Positions 1-5,414 of a stretch of DNA of 5,414 nucleotides are shown here, piece by piece. Location: contig JASFRI010000302.1 in the NCBI GenBank assembly GCA_050115015.1, positions 1 to 5,414 of the forward strand, in the 5' to 3' direction. Made by a program: the position numbers and the translations under genes. This stretch comes from JASFRI01 sp050115015 (GTDB lineage: Bacteria > Acidobacteriota > Polarisedimenticolia > CBDVAL01). The stretch's first letter is position 1. Every line of letters begins with the position of its first letter. The notes under the pieces were generated by a model. It had not been told where the DNA came from. It worked only from the letters and a program-made list of their open reading frames with translations, and searched no databases.

Positions 1-1
1 C

Positions 2-1624
2 GAGCGCGCCGTGACCCGCGGGGACGGCAGGCAGGGCGAGATCGTCACCGAGAACGTCCGGCGGATCCGATCGATCCCCGGGAAGCTCCGGCGCCCGGTG
101 CCCTTCCTGGAGGCCCGGGGAGAGGTCTTCCTGCCCCTGGAGGAGTTCGTCCGGCTGAACCAGCGTCGCGAGGAGGAGGGGCAGGCGGTGTTCGCGAATC
201 CCCGGAACGCCGCCGCCGGGACCATCCGCCTCCTGGACCCCGAGCTCGCCGCCGGACGCCGGCTGGAGGCGGTTTTCTACCACCTGGCGGAGCTCGAGGA
301 CGATCCTCCCGCACCCGAGACCCACCTCGAGGCGGTGGGCCGCCTCGCCGAGCTGGGCCTCCCGGTGAGCGACGAGATCCGCGGCTGCGACGTCGACGGG
401 GCGGTGGCCTACTGGCGCGACTGGACCGAGCACCGCCATGAGCTCGACTACGAGGTCGACGGGATCGTCGTGAAGGCGGACGCGCTGCGCGTTCAGCGCT
501 CCGCGGGAGCGACCGCCAAGGCGCCGCGCTGGGCCATCGCGGTGAAGTTCCCGCAGGAACAGGCCCGCACCCGGGTGCGGGACATCGAGGTGCAGGTGGG
601 CCGGACCGGGGCCCTCACGCCGGTGGCGCGCCTGGAGCCGGTCCGCATCGCGGGCACCACCGTCTCCTCCGCCTCCCTGCACAACGAGGAGGAGGTAGCC
701 CGGAAGGACGTACGGATCGGCGATCTCGTCGTGATCGAGAAGGCCGGGGGGATCATCCCCCAGGTCGTGCACGTGGTCCTGGAGGAGCGTCCCGAAAGTG
801 CCCGGCCCTTCCACCTTCCGGACCGCTGTCCCGCCTGCGGGGGCGCCGCCCACCGGCTGGAGGGGGAGGTGGCCCGTCGCTGCACGAACACCGCCTGTCC
901 GGCCCAGCTCCAGGAGTCGCTGCGCCACTTCGCCTCCCGCGGGGCGATGGACATCGAGGGTCTCGGGGACGCGCTGGTGGCCCAGCTGACCGGCCGGGAG
1001 CTGGTCCGGGAGTTCGCGGACCTCTACGGCCTCGACCGGGAGACGCTGGCATCCCTCGAGCGCATGGGCGACCGGTCGGCGGCGAACCTGCTGGAGCAGC
1101 TGGAGCGCAGCCGCGGCAATCCCCTGCACCGCCTCATCTACGCCCTCGGGATCCGCCACGTCGGAGCCCGCACCGCCCGCACGCTGGCCGCCCACTTCGG
1201 CAGCCTGGAGGAGCTCGCGGCGGCGGACGCGGAGGCGCTGACCGGCCTCCGGGACATCGGCCCGGTGGTGGCGGAGTCCGTACGTGCGTTCTTCGACAAC
1301 GCCGTGAACCGCGAGGCGATCGCGCATCTGCGGGCCGCAGGCGTCGATCCCCGGTCGGAAGTCCGCGGCGGTGAAAGCGCCCCCACCCCCCTGGAGGGCA
1401 AGAAGGTCGTGCTGACCGGTGCCCTCGAGGGGCTGACACGGGATCAGGCCCGCGAGCGGATCGAGTCCGCCGGCGGGCGCGTGACCGGATCCGTCAGCAA
1501 GAAGACGGACTACGTCGTGGCCGGCGCCGACCCCGGCTCCAAGCTGGAGAAGGCGAGGCAGCTCGGCGTCCCGATCCTCGACGAGGAGGGGCTGCTCCGC
1601 CTGCTGGACGGCGAGGAGGTCTAG
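2..1624 (+). CDS. ligA: NAD+-dependent DNA ligase LigA, 5'-truncated
   Basis: LigA seals nicks in duplex DNA with NAD+ as the AMP donor, in replication and repair. The reading frame is open from base 2 (E-R-A-V-T-R-G-D-G), so the gene enters from outside the window. The catalytic KxDG lysine, about 20 residues upstream of TRGDG in E. coli LigA, and the Ia domain are missing. Numbering from the V/M codon at base 11, visible adenylation-domain residues are E38 (ARGEVF), R65 (NPRNAAAG), R73, D150 and K155 (EVDGIVVK) and K179 (AVKFP), matching E. coli E173, R200, R208, D285, K290 and K314. The OB fold follows (VGRTGALTPVA, HNEEE). A Cys4 zinc finger uses C273, C276, C291 and C296. Helix-hairpin-helix repeats span about 300-450 (LERMG, YALGIRHVG, LRDIGPVVA). 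A C-terminal BRCT domain covers about 460-537 (GKKVVLTGAL, KKTDYVVAG). The stop is TAG at 1622. About 540 residues are present of the usual ~670, and no internal damage is visible. Confidence 0.97.
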   Translation, partial: ERAVTRGDGRQGEIVTENVRRIRSIPGKLRRPVPFLEARGEVFLPLEEFVRLNQRREEEGQAVFANPRNAAAGTIRLLDPELAAGRRLEAVFYHLAELEDDPPAPETHLEAVGRLAELGLPVSDEIRGCDVDGAVAYWRDWTEHRHELDYEVDGIVVKADALRVQRSAGATAKAPRWAIAVKFPQEQARTRVRDIEVQVGRTGALTPVARLEPVRIAGTTVSSASLHNEEEVARKDVRIGDLVVIEKAGGIIPQVVHVVLEERPESARPFHLPDRCPACGGAAHRLEGEVARRCTNTACPAQLQESLRHFASRGAMDIEGLGDALVAQLTGRELVREFADLYGLDRETLASLERMGDRSAANLLEQLERSRGNPLHRLIYALGIRHVGARTARTLAAHFGSLEELAAADAEALTGLRDIGPVVAESVRAFFDNAVNREAIAHLRAAGVDPRSEVRGGESAPTPLEGKKVVLTGALEGLTRDQARERIESAGGRVTGSVSKKTDYVVAGADPGSKLEKARQLGVPILDEEGLLRLLDGEEV

Positions 1625-1686
1625 AGGTCCGGGCCGCCACGGCGCTGCAACATTCTCTGACGCAGGGACTTGCGCATCCCCTCGTA

Positions 1687-1715
1687 TTGACCCCCCCGGG
1701 GGCCTGTGGTACTTT
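1687..1715 (+). promoter_or_regulatory. Sigma-70-type promoter for degP with extended -10
   Basis: TTGACC at 1687-1692 matches the -35 consensus at 5 of 6 positions. A 17 bp spacer leads to TACTTT at 1710-1715, preceded by TG at 1707-1708, which makes an extended -10 (TGG-TACTTT). The expected transcription start is near 1722, just ahead of the degP Shine-Dalgarno. The -10 hexamer itself matches only 3 of 6, so the call rests on the -35, the spacing and the TGn. The spacer contains the GC palindrome CCCCCGGGGG (1693-1702). No sigma-E-like GAACTT/TCTGA pair at the right spacing was seen. Confidence 0.6.
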
Positions 1716-1727
1716 GTGGGAAATCCC

Positions 1728-1739
1728 GGAGGGGAGGAG
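1728..1739 (+). promoter_or_regulatory. Ribosome binding site that fixes the degP start
   Basis: The purine run GGAGGGGAGGAG ends 9 nt before the ATG at 1749. It favours that ATG over the in-frame GTG at 1716. The GTG has no Shine-Dalgarno and sits directly after the predicted -10, upstream of the expected transcript start. Confidence 0.8.
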
Positions 1740-1748
1740 TCCCGAAGC

Positions 1749-3236
1749 ATGATCCACCGGAAGGTCCAGTTCCTGGTCCTCAGCGGCATCGTCGCGGTCT
1801 CGGTCATGGCGGGCATGTTCCTGGCCGGAGGCCTGGGGCTTGCCCCGAGCGCCTCCGCCGATCCGCAGGTGAAACCGACCCCGGAGGTGCCCCCGGCCTA
1901 CGCCCTGCCCAACTTCGCGGATCTGGCGGAACGCGCCGATCCCGCCGTGGTCAGCATCACGTCGACCACGGTGACCGATGGGGGCAGCGTGCTTCCCGGG
2001 TTCGAGTTCTTCTTCCGTCCGCAGGAGCAGGAGGAGGAGCCGCGACGCCAGGACAGCGGCGGCTCCGGCTTCGTGATCAGCGATGATGGCTACATCCTGA
2101 CGAACTTCCACGTCATCGAGGATGCCGACCGGGTGGAGGTGCGGCTCCCCGAGTCCCGCAGGGAGTACCGGGCCGAGGTGATCGGGACCGATCCCGCGAC
2201 GGACCTGGCCCTCCTGAAGATCGACGTGGACGAGTCCCTGCCGGTGATCCCGCTGGGGGACTCGGACGCCATCCGCGTGGGCGAGTGGGTGGTCGCCATC
2301 GGCAACCCCTACATCTGGGACCACACGCTCACGGTGGGCGTGATCAGTGCCACCGGGCGTCAGCTTCCCGGGCTCGGGCGGGACACCTCCTTCGACAACT
2401 TCATCCAGACCGACGCCGCCATCAACTTCGGGAACTCCGGCGGGCCCCTCCTGAACCTCCGCGGCGAGGCCATCGGGATCAACACGGCCATCAGCCCGCA
2501 GGGTCAGGGGATCGGCTTCGCCATCCCGATCAACATGGCGAAGCAGGTGATGGACCAGCTGAAGGAGCACGGCAGGGTCTCCCGCGGCTATCTCGGCATC
2601 TCCATCCAGGACATCGCGCAGCTCCCCGAGGAGGAGCGCGAGGCTTTCGGCCTGCAGGGGATACAGGGCGCCTTCGTGCAGTCGGTCACCCAGGGCCTTC
2701 CGGCCGACCGTGCGGGCGTGCAGCACGGGGATGCCATCGTCTCCGTGGACGGCAAGCCGATCGACTCGAGCGCCGAGCTCATCTCGGAGATCACGCGACG
2801 TTCCCCGAACCAGAAGGTGGCGCTCGGGGTGCTGCGAAACGGCGAGTCCGTCACCCTCGACGCCCGGCTGGTGGACCGCGAGGACGCCTCGGATGCCTCG
2901 GTCCCGGCCCGTGCTCCCGAGGGCGGGGAGGACGACACCGAGGAGCTGCTGGGCTTCCGCGTGGAGTCCCTCACGCCGGAGAACATGCGCTACTACCGGC
3001 TGGAGGAGGACGTGGAGGGCGTCATCGTCACCCAGGTGGACCCCATCAGCCGCGCCTTCGACAAGGGTATGCGGGAGGGGCAGGTCATCCTGGAGGTCAA
3101 TCGAGCGCCCGTGCGCTCCCTGGCGGACTTCCGCGCCCAGCTCGAAGGGACGGAGCGCGGCGACCTGGTGAGCCTGTACGTGCAGGCAGGAAGCGTGTCC
3201 CGCTTCGTGGTGCTGCGCTACGGCGAGGCCGACTGA
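1749..3236 (+). CDS. degP: Do-family (DegP/HtrA-type) periplasmic serine protease with two PDZ domains
   Basis: This is a trypsin-fold protease and chaperone that degrades misfolded proteins in the cell envelope. From the ATG at 1749 it is 495 residues, normal for Do proteases. Residues 4-37 form a signal peptide: R4-K5, a hydrophobic core, then ASA before D38, the likely cleavage site. The segment could instead stay as a membrane anchor. The protease domain shows the triad H121 (TNFHVIEDAD), D152 (TDLALLKID) and S230 (FGNSGGPLLN), followed by the family signature GQGIGFAIPI. The LA-loop region (FEFFF, then an acid-rich EQEEE stretch) is short, as in DegQ-like members. PDZ1 covers about 280-375 (GYLGISIQD) and PDZ2 about 402-495 (LLGFRV to the C-terminus), linked by an acidic stretch near 380-400. 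The gene has its own promoter and a strong terminator behind it. DegP, DegQ and MucD cannot be told apart by sequence alone here; the symbol is generic for the family. Confidence 0.95.
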   Translation: MIHRKVQFLVLSGIVAVSVMAGMFLAGGLGLAPSASADPQVKPTPEVPPAYALPNFADLAERADPAVVSITSTTVTDGGSVLPGFEFFFRPQEQEEEPRRQDSGGSGFVISDDGYILTNFHVIEDADRVEVRLPESRREYRAEVIGTDPATDLALLKIDVDESLPVIPLGDSDAIRVGEWVVAIGNPYIWDHTLTVGVISATGRQLPGLGRDTSFDNFIQTDAAINFGNSGGPLLNLRGEAIGINTAISPQGQGIGFAIPINMAKQVMDQLKEHGRVSRGYLGISIQDIAQLPEEEREAFGLQGIQGAFVQSVTQGLPADRAGVQHGDAIVSVDGKPIDSSAELISEITRRSPNQKVALGVLRNGESVTLDARLVDREDASDASVPARAPEGGEDDTEELLGFRVESLTPENMRYYRLEEDVEGVIVTQVDPISRAFDKGMREGQVILEVNRAPVRSLADFRAQLEGTERGDLVSLYVQAGSVSRFVVLRYGEAD

Positions 3237-3263
3237 ACCGTCTGCGGTAGGGGAAGGAACACG

Positions 3264-3300
3264 CCCCCGGTCGGGCCGGAGCGCCCGGCCGGGGGTTTCT
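3264..3300 (+). terminator. Strong intrinsic terminator hairpin between degP and the response regulator
   Basis: The left arm 3264-3276 pairs with 3283-3295 in a 13 bp, nearly all-GC stem with one G-U pair (T3271 with G3288). The loop is 6 nt (3277-3282) and the tail is TTTCT (3296-3300). The stem is very stable but the T tract is short, so termination may be partial. It sits 27 nt after the degP stop and only 17 nt before the next start codon, so it could also act as an attenuator for the downstream gene. Confidence 0.85.
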
Positions 3301-3304
3301 CATT

Positions 3305-3312
3305 GGAGAGGG
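3305..3312 (+). promoter_or_regulatory. Ribosome binding site that fixes the response-regulator start
   Basis: GGAGAGGG ends 5 nt before the GTG at 3318. It supports that GTG over the in-frame TTG at 3303. The TTG would need its ribosome site inside the terminator hairpin and would overlap this Shine-Dalgarno. Confidence 0.7.
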
Positions 3313-3317
3313 CGATC

Positions 3318-4703
3318 GTGATCGGAAGGAAGATCCTGGTCATCGACGACAACCTCGACATCCGGCGGACCCTCCGGATGACCCTCGAGGAAGAGGGCTA
3401 CCAGATCGCGGATGCGGCTTCGGGCCCCGAGGGGATCCAGAAGGCCCTCACCGACGAGCCCGACGCGATCCTGCTGGACATCAAGATGCCGAACATGGAC
3501 GGCATGGAGGTGCTGCAGGATCTCCGCCGGAGGGATCCCCGCGTCCCCATCATCATGATCAGCGGTCACGCGGATGTGGACACCGCGCTGGAGGCGATCG
3601 AGAAGGGGGCGAACACCCTCCTGGAGAAGCCCCTGAACCCGGAGACCGTCCTGCTCCGCCTGCGGGAGCAGTTCGAGCGCCTCCGGGACCGGGAGGACCT
3701 CGCCGAGCGCCGCCGGGAAGACGAGGCCCATTACCGCATGATCGGCGACAGCCCGCCGATGCGCAGGCTCCGCGAGGGGATCGAGAGGGCGGCCCCCACG
3801 AACGTCACGGTGCTGATCACCGGCGAGAGCGGCACCGGAAAGGAGCTCGTGGCCCGGGCCATCCACGCCTCGAGCCAGCGGGCCGGGCAGCCGTTCATCA
3901 AGGTGAACTGTGCCGCGATCCCGGAGGAGCTGATCGAGTCGGAGCTGTTCGGACACGAGAAGGGCTCGTTCACCGGCGCCACCGCGAAGCAGATCGGCAA
4001 GTTCGTGCAGGCGGACGGCGGCACGATCTTCCTGGACGAGGTCGGGGACATGAGCCCGCGGACCCAGGCCAAGGTGCTGCGGGTGCTCCAGGAGGGGGAG
4101 GTCGAGCCCGTCGGGGCCGCCCGGGTGTTCCGGGTGGACGTCCGCGTGCTGGCGGCGACGAACAAGGATCTCGCCGCCGAGATCCGGGAGGGCCGCTTCC
4201 GGGAGGACCTCCTGTTCCGCCTGAACGTCATCCCGGTGGAGTGTCCGCCGCTCCGGGAGCGCACCGGGGACATCCCGGCGCTGGTCCAGCACTTCGCGAA
4301 CCTGTTCTGCCGGGAGAACAACTTCAAGCCGAAGTCGTTCTCCCGCGAGGCGATGGACGCGCTGATCCGCCACCCCTGGCCGGGGAACATCCGCGAGCTC
4401 CAGAACGTCGTGGAGCGGATGCTGATCATGAGCGACGGGGACGAGGTGCGGGAGATCGCCCTGGCAGCGCCGTCGGCGAAACCGGAAGGAGGCGGCTACG
4501 ACCGGATCGCCACGCTCAAGGAGTTCAAGGAGGTCTCGGAGCGGGATTTCCTCGAGCAGAAGCTCCGTCGCTTCCACTGGAACATCTCCCAGACGGCCAA
4601 GGAGATCGACACTCCCCGCAGCAACCTCTACAAGAAGCTCGAGCAGTACGGCCTGACGAAGGGCCGCCCGACCGGCGACGATCCGTCCGGGCACGGCGAG
4701 TAG
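3318..4703 (+). CDS. Sigma-54-dependent response regulator, NtrC/NtrX class (REC, AAA+, Fis-type HTH)
   Basis: This is a cytoplasmic two-component activator that, once phosphorylated, uses ATP to remodel sigma-54 RNA polymerase at target promoters. From GTG 3318 it is 461 residues, the usual length. The REC domain (about 4-120) has the acidic pair D10/D11, phospho-acceptor D54 (LLDIKMP), S82 (MISGHAD) and K104 (LEKPL). The AAA+ domain (about 138-372) has Walker A G169-K175 (GESGTGK), the sigma-54 contact loop G216-A221 as GSFTGA instead of GAFTGA, Walker B D240-E241 (IFLDEVGD), an LFRLNVIPVECPPLRER segment and the PWPGNIREL sensor II motif. The C-terminus has a Fis-like HTH at about 423-446 (NISQTAKEI, RSNLYKKLEQYGL), whose style recalls NtrX more than NtrC. 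No histidine kinase lies in the window, so its partner is unknown. No promoter is visible between the upstream terminator and the start, so expression may depend on read-through from degP. No GAF or PAS domain is present. Confidence 0.93.
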   Translation: MIGRKILVIDDNLDIRRTLRMTLEEEGYQIADAASGPEGIQKALTDEPDAILLDIKMPNMDGMEVLQDLRRRDPRVPIIMISGHADVDTALEAIEKGANTLLEKPLNPETVLLRLREQFERLRDREDLAERRREDEAHYRMIGDSPPMRRLREGIERAAPTNVTVLITGESGTGKELVARAIHASSQRAGQPFIKVNCAAIPEELIESELFGHEKGSFTGATAKQIGKFVQADGGTIFLDEVGDMSPRTQAKVLRVLQEGEVEPVGAARVFRVDVRVLAATNKDLAAEIREGRFREDLLFRLNVIPVECPPLRERTGDIPALVQHFANLFCRENNFKPKSFSREAMDALIRHPWPGNIRELQNVVERMLIMSDGDEVREIALAAPSAKPEGGGYDRIATLKEFKEVSERDFLEQKLRRFHWNISQTAKEIDTPRSNLYKKLEQYGLTKGRPTGDDPSGHGE

Positions 4704-4704
4704 C

Positions 4705-4730
4705 CCACCCACGCCGCCCGCGGGGGGTGG
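4705..4730 (+). terminator. Weak hairpin after the response regulator (doubtful terminator)
   Basis: Bases 4705-4710 (CCACCC) pair with 4725-4730 (GGGTGG). An inner 3 bp stem (4714-4716 with 4721-4723) is separated from it by an uneven internal loop. No T tract follows, as the next bases are ATCTCTCGAG. It may slow or partly end transcription. It also overlaps the expected -35 region of marR. Confidence 0.3.
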
Positions 4731-4755
4731 ATCTCTCGAGAATTATTTGTATACT
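4728..4755 (+). promoter_or_regulatory. marR promoter placed for a leaderless transcript
   Basis: TATACT at 4750-4755 matches the -10 consensus TATAAT at 5 of 6 positions and is the only such element in this GC-rich stretch. TGGATC at 4728-4733 is a weak -35 (3 of 6) with a 16 bp spacer. The expected transcription start, 6-8 nt past the -10, falls on or beside the ATG at 4762. No Shine-Dalgarno precedes that ATG, which fits a leaderless mRNA. The palindrome TCTCGAGA (4734-4741) lies in the spacer. Confidence 0.65.
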
Positions 4756-4762
4756 ACAAATA
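4744..4762. promoter_or_regulatory. Palindromic operator over the marR -10 and start codon
   Basis: TATTTGTA (4744-4751) and TACAAATA (4755-4762) are perfect inverted repeats around the 3 nt spacer TAC. A 19 bp AT-rich palindrome is typical of sites bound by dimeric winged-helix repressors such as MarR and ArsR proteins. It covers the whole -10 and ends on the A of the marR ATG, so a bound dimer would block polymerase. Autorepression by the adjacent MarR protein is the simplest inference. Only the symmetry and position are seen directly. Confidence 0.7.
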
Positions 4763-5307
4763 TGTTCGACCCGGCGACGATCCAGACCGATGTCCGGCAG
4801 CTCCGGAGCGGGCTCCGGGCTCTGCTGCGCCGCTTCTCCGTGTCCGAGCGGGCCGACGTCGCCTGCTGCGGCATGACCGTGGCCCAGGCGGCGACGCTGG
4901 AGGTGCTGGCGGCGGAGGGCCCGATGCGGCTGGGGGCGCTGGGGCAGCGGCTGGGGATCGCGCCGAGCACGCTGACCCGGAACCTCGACCGGCTCCGGGA
5001 CGGCGGCCTGCTGCGGCGCGATCCGGATGACCGCGACGGGCGCGCGGTCCGGGTGGCGCTCACGGCGTCCGGCAGCGCCGCCGCCGCCCGGGTGGAGGCG
5101 ATGGACCAGGAGTTCGCGCGACAGGTGCTGGAGCGCCTGCCGCCGGCCCGCCGCCGGCGGGCGCTGGAGGGCCTGCGGGACCTGCTCGGGGCGGTCCGGG
5201 AGGCCACGGAGGACTGCTGCCCCGGTGCCTACGATCATCTGATGCGGGACGAGCCCCGCGTCGACGGGAGGTGTCACGATGGTGGACCGAACGAACCGGC
5301 CGGATGA
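4762..5307 (+). CDS. MarR-family transcriptional regulator with two Cys-Cys pairs, probable metalloid-responsive repressor
   Basis: This is a cytoplasmic DNA-binding dimer of 181 residues, slightly longer than the usual 140-160. After an N-terminal helix (about 5-27, QTDVRQLRSGLRALLRRF) comes the winged helix at about 38-101: the MTVAQAATLEVLA helix, the recognition helix near APSTLTRNLDRLRDGGLL (67-84) and the wing with DPDDRDGRAVRV (87-98). A C-terminal dimerisation helix region covers about 105-150. C35-C36 (ACCGMT) sits just before the DNA-binding domain and C152-C153 (DCCPGAYDHL) just after the dimerisation helices; C171 lies in the tail. Vicinal cysteines are good As(III) or Sb(III) ligands, and the next gene is arsM-like, so metalloid sensing is a reasonable inference, not shown directly. 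ATG 4762 is chosen over the in-frame TTG at 4747 because the TTG lies inside the operator, ahead of the -10. The gene overlaps arsM by 29 nt, indicating one transcript. Confidence 0.88.
   Translation: MFDPATIQTDVRQLRSGLRALLRRFSVSERADVACCGMTVAQAATLEVLAAEGPMRLGALGQRLGIAPSTLTRNLDRLRDGGLLRRDPDDRDGRAVRVALTASGSAAAARVEAMDQEFARQVLERLPPARRRRALEGLRDLLGAVREATEDCCPGAYDHLMRDEPRVDGRCHDGGPNEPAG
5266..5271 (+). promoter_or_regulatory. Ribosome binding site of arsM, inside marR
   Basis: GGGAGG ends 7 nt before the ATG at 5279. It fixes the arsM start and places translation initiation within the last codons of marR, so the two genes are likely translationally coupled. Confidence 0.75.
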
Positions 5308-5414
5308 CACGGCCCCCGGAAACCCGGAGGAGGTCGTCGAGCGCGTCCGGGAGCGCTACGGGAAGATCGCCTCGGGCGGTGGAACCTGCTGCGGCGAGGC
5401 CCCGCTGGACCGCC
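5279..5414 (+). CDS. arsM: Arsenite methyltransferase (ArsM-type), 3'-truncated
   Basis: ArsM uses S-adenosylmethionine to methylate As(III) in the cytoplasm, giving methylated and finally volatile arsenicals. Only the first 45 residues are in the window. They contain VVERVRERYGKIASGG (19-34) followed by T-C37-C38-G-E. A helix ending in RYGKIA followed shortly by a Cys-Cys-Gly motif is the usual N-terminus of bacterial ArsM proteins. The SAM-binding domain and the other arsenic-binding cysteines lie beyond the window, so the assignment rests on this short signature and the ribosome site. Another SAM-dependent methyltransferase with the same N-terminus is possible. The start overlaps the marR 3' end by 29 nt in a different frame, so it shares the marR promoter and operator. 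Confidence 0.75.
   Translation, partial: MVDRTNRPDDTAPGNPEEVVERVRERYGKIASGGGTCCGEAPLDR

Noticed and set aside
1632..1645. Short inverted repeat GCCG-CCA-CGGC after ligA as a terminator
   Set aside because: It has only a 4 bp stem, a 3 nt loop and no T tract. No convincing ligA terminator is visible.
1716..1748. N-terminal extension of degP from GTG 1716
   Set aside because: It would start right after the predicted -10, lacks a Shine-Dalgarno, and would add 11 polar residues in front of a normal signal peptide.
1494..2726. Antisense open frame of 410 codons across the ligA end and degP
   Set aside because: It spans the degP promoter and parts of two real genes, has no ribosome site or motif, and looks like a high-GC shadow.
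2285..3250. Second + strand open frame of 321 codons inside degP
   Set aside because: It is out of frame with degP, which has an intact triad and PDZ domains throughout. Its translation is Gly/Arg/Ala/Pro-rich with no family signature.
4690..4704. Possible sigma-54 -24/-12 element upstream of marR (GGCACGG ... GC)
   Set aside because: The GG and GC are separated by 11 nt instead of the required 10, and the -12 half lacks TTGC. The TATACT -10 explains the promoter better.
3300..4712. Long antisense open frame of 470 codons opposite the response regulator
   Set aside because: It mirrors a clearly functional sense gene. Its translation is low-complexity (Leu/Val/Arg/Asp/Glu-rich) with no recognisable domain, as expected for a frame opposite GC-rich codons.
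4744..4762. Divergent promoter on the minus strand within the AT-rich palindrome
   Set aside because: The symmetric AT-rich sequence gives a -10-like string on both strands, but no minus-strand gene starts here; the upstream gene runs on the + strand.

Overview
This is a GC-rich (by eye about 70%) bacterial chromosomal segment with all genes on the + strand: ligA (5' truncated), a Do-family periplasmic protease (degP/htrA), a sigma-54-dependent response regulator of the NtrC/NtrX class, a MarR-family regulator, and the start of an ArsM-type arsenite methyltransferase cut by the window end. A signal peptide, a Do protease with two PDZ domains and a sigma-54 activator point to a diderm bacterium. 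The protein style (Arg/Glu-rich, GSFTGA activator loop) would suit Gemmatimonadota or a similar high-GC diderm lineage, but this is only an impression. No phage, IS, CRISPR, tRNA or rRNA sequence was seen.

Layout. 1-1624 is ligA without its first ~130 residues, so the catalytic lysine lies outside the window. 1625-1748 is intergenic and carries a good sigma-70-type promoter (TTGACC, 17 bp, extended -10 TGG-TACTTT) and a strong Shine-Dalgarno for degP. 1749-3236 is degP, with a signal peptide, the His121/Asp152/Ser230 triad and two PDZ domains. 3264-3300 is a strong intrinsic-terminator hairpin (13 bp stem) that ends only 17 nt before the GTG start of the response regulator at 3318-4703, leaving no room for a separate promoter between them. 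4704-4761 is a short gap with a weak hairpin and then an isolated AT-rich patch. The patch holds a near-ideal -10 (TATACT) inside a perfect 8+3+8 palindrome that runs onto the A of the marR start codon at 4762. marR (4762-5307) overlaps arsM (5279 onward) by 29 nt, and the arsM Shine-Dalgarno lies inside marR.

How the genes may work together. ligA is housekeeping. degP and the response regulator could form an envelope-stress pair linked by terminator read-through. The marR-arsM pair looks like a self-contained metalloid-response operon: an apparently leaderless, probably autoregulated MarR repressor carrying two vicinal Cys-Cys pairs, translationally coupled to an arsenite methyltransferase. 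That pair is the most interesting part of the window, because arsenic operons are usually described under ArsR-family control.
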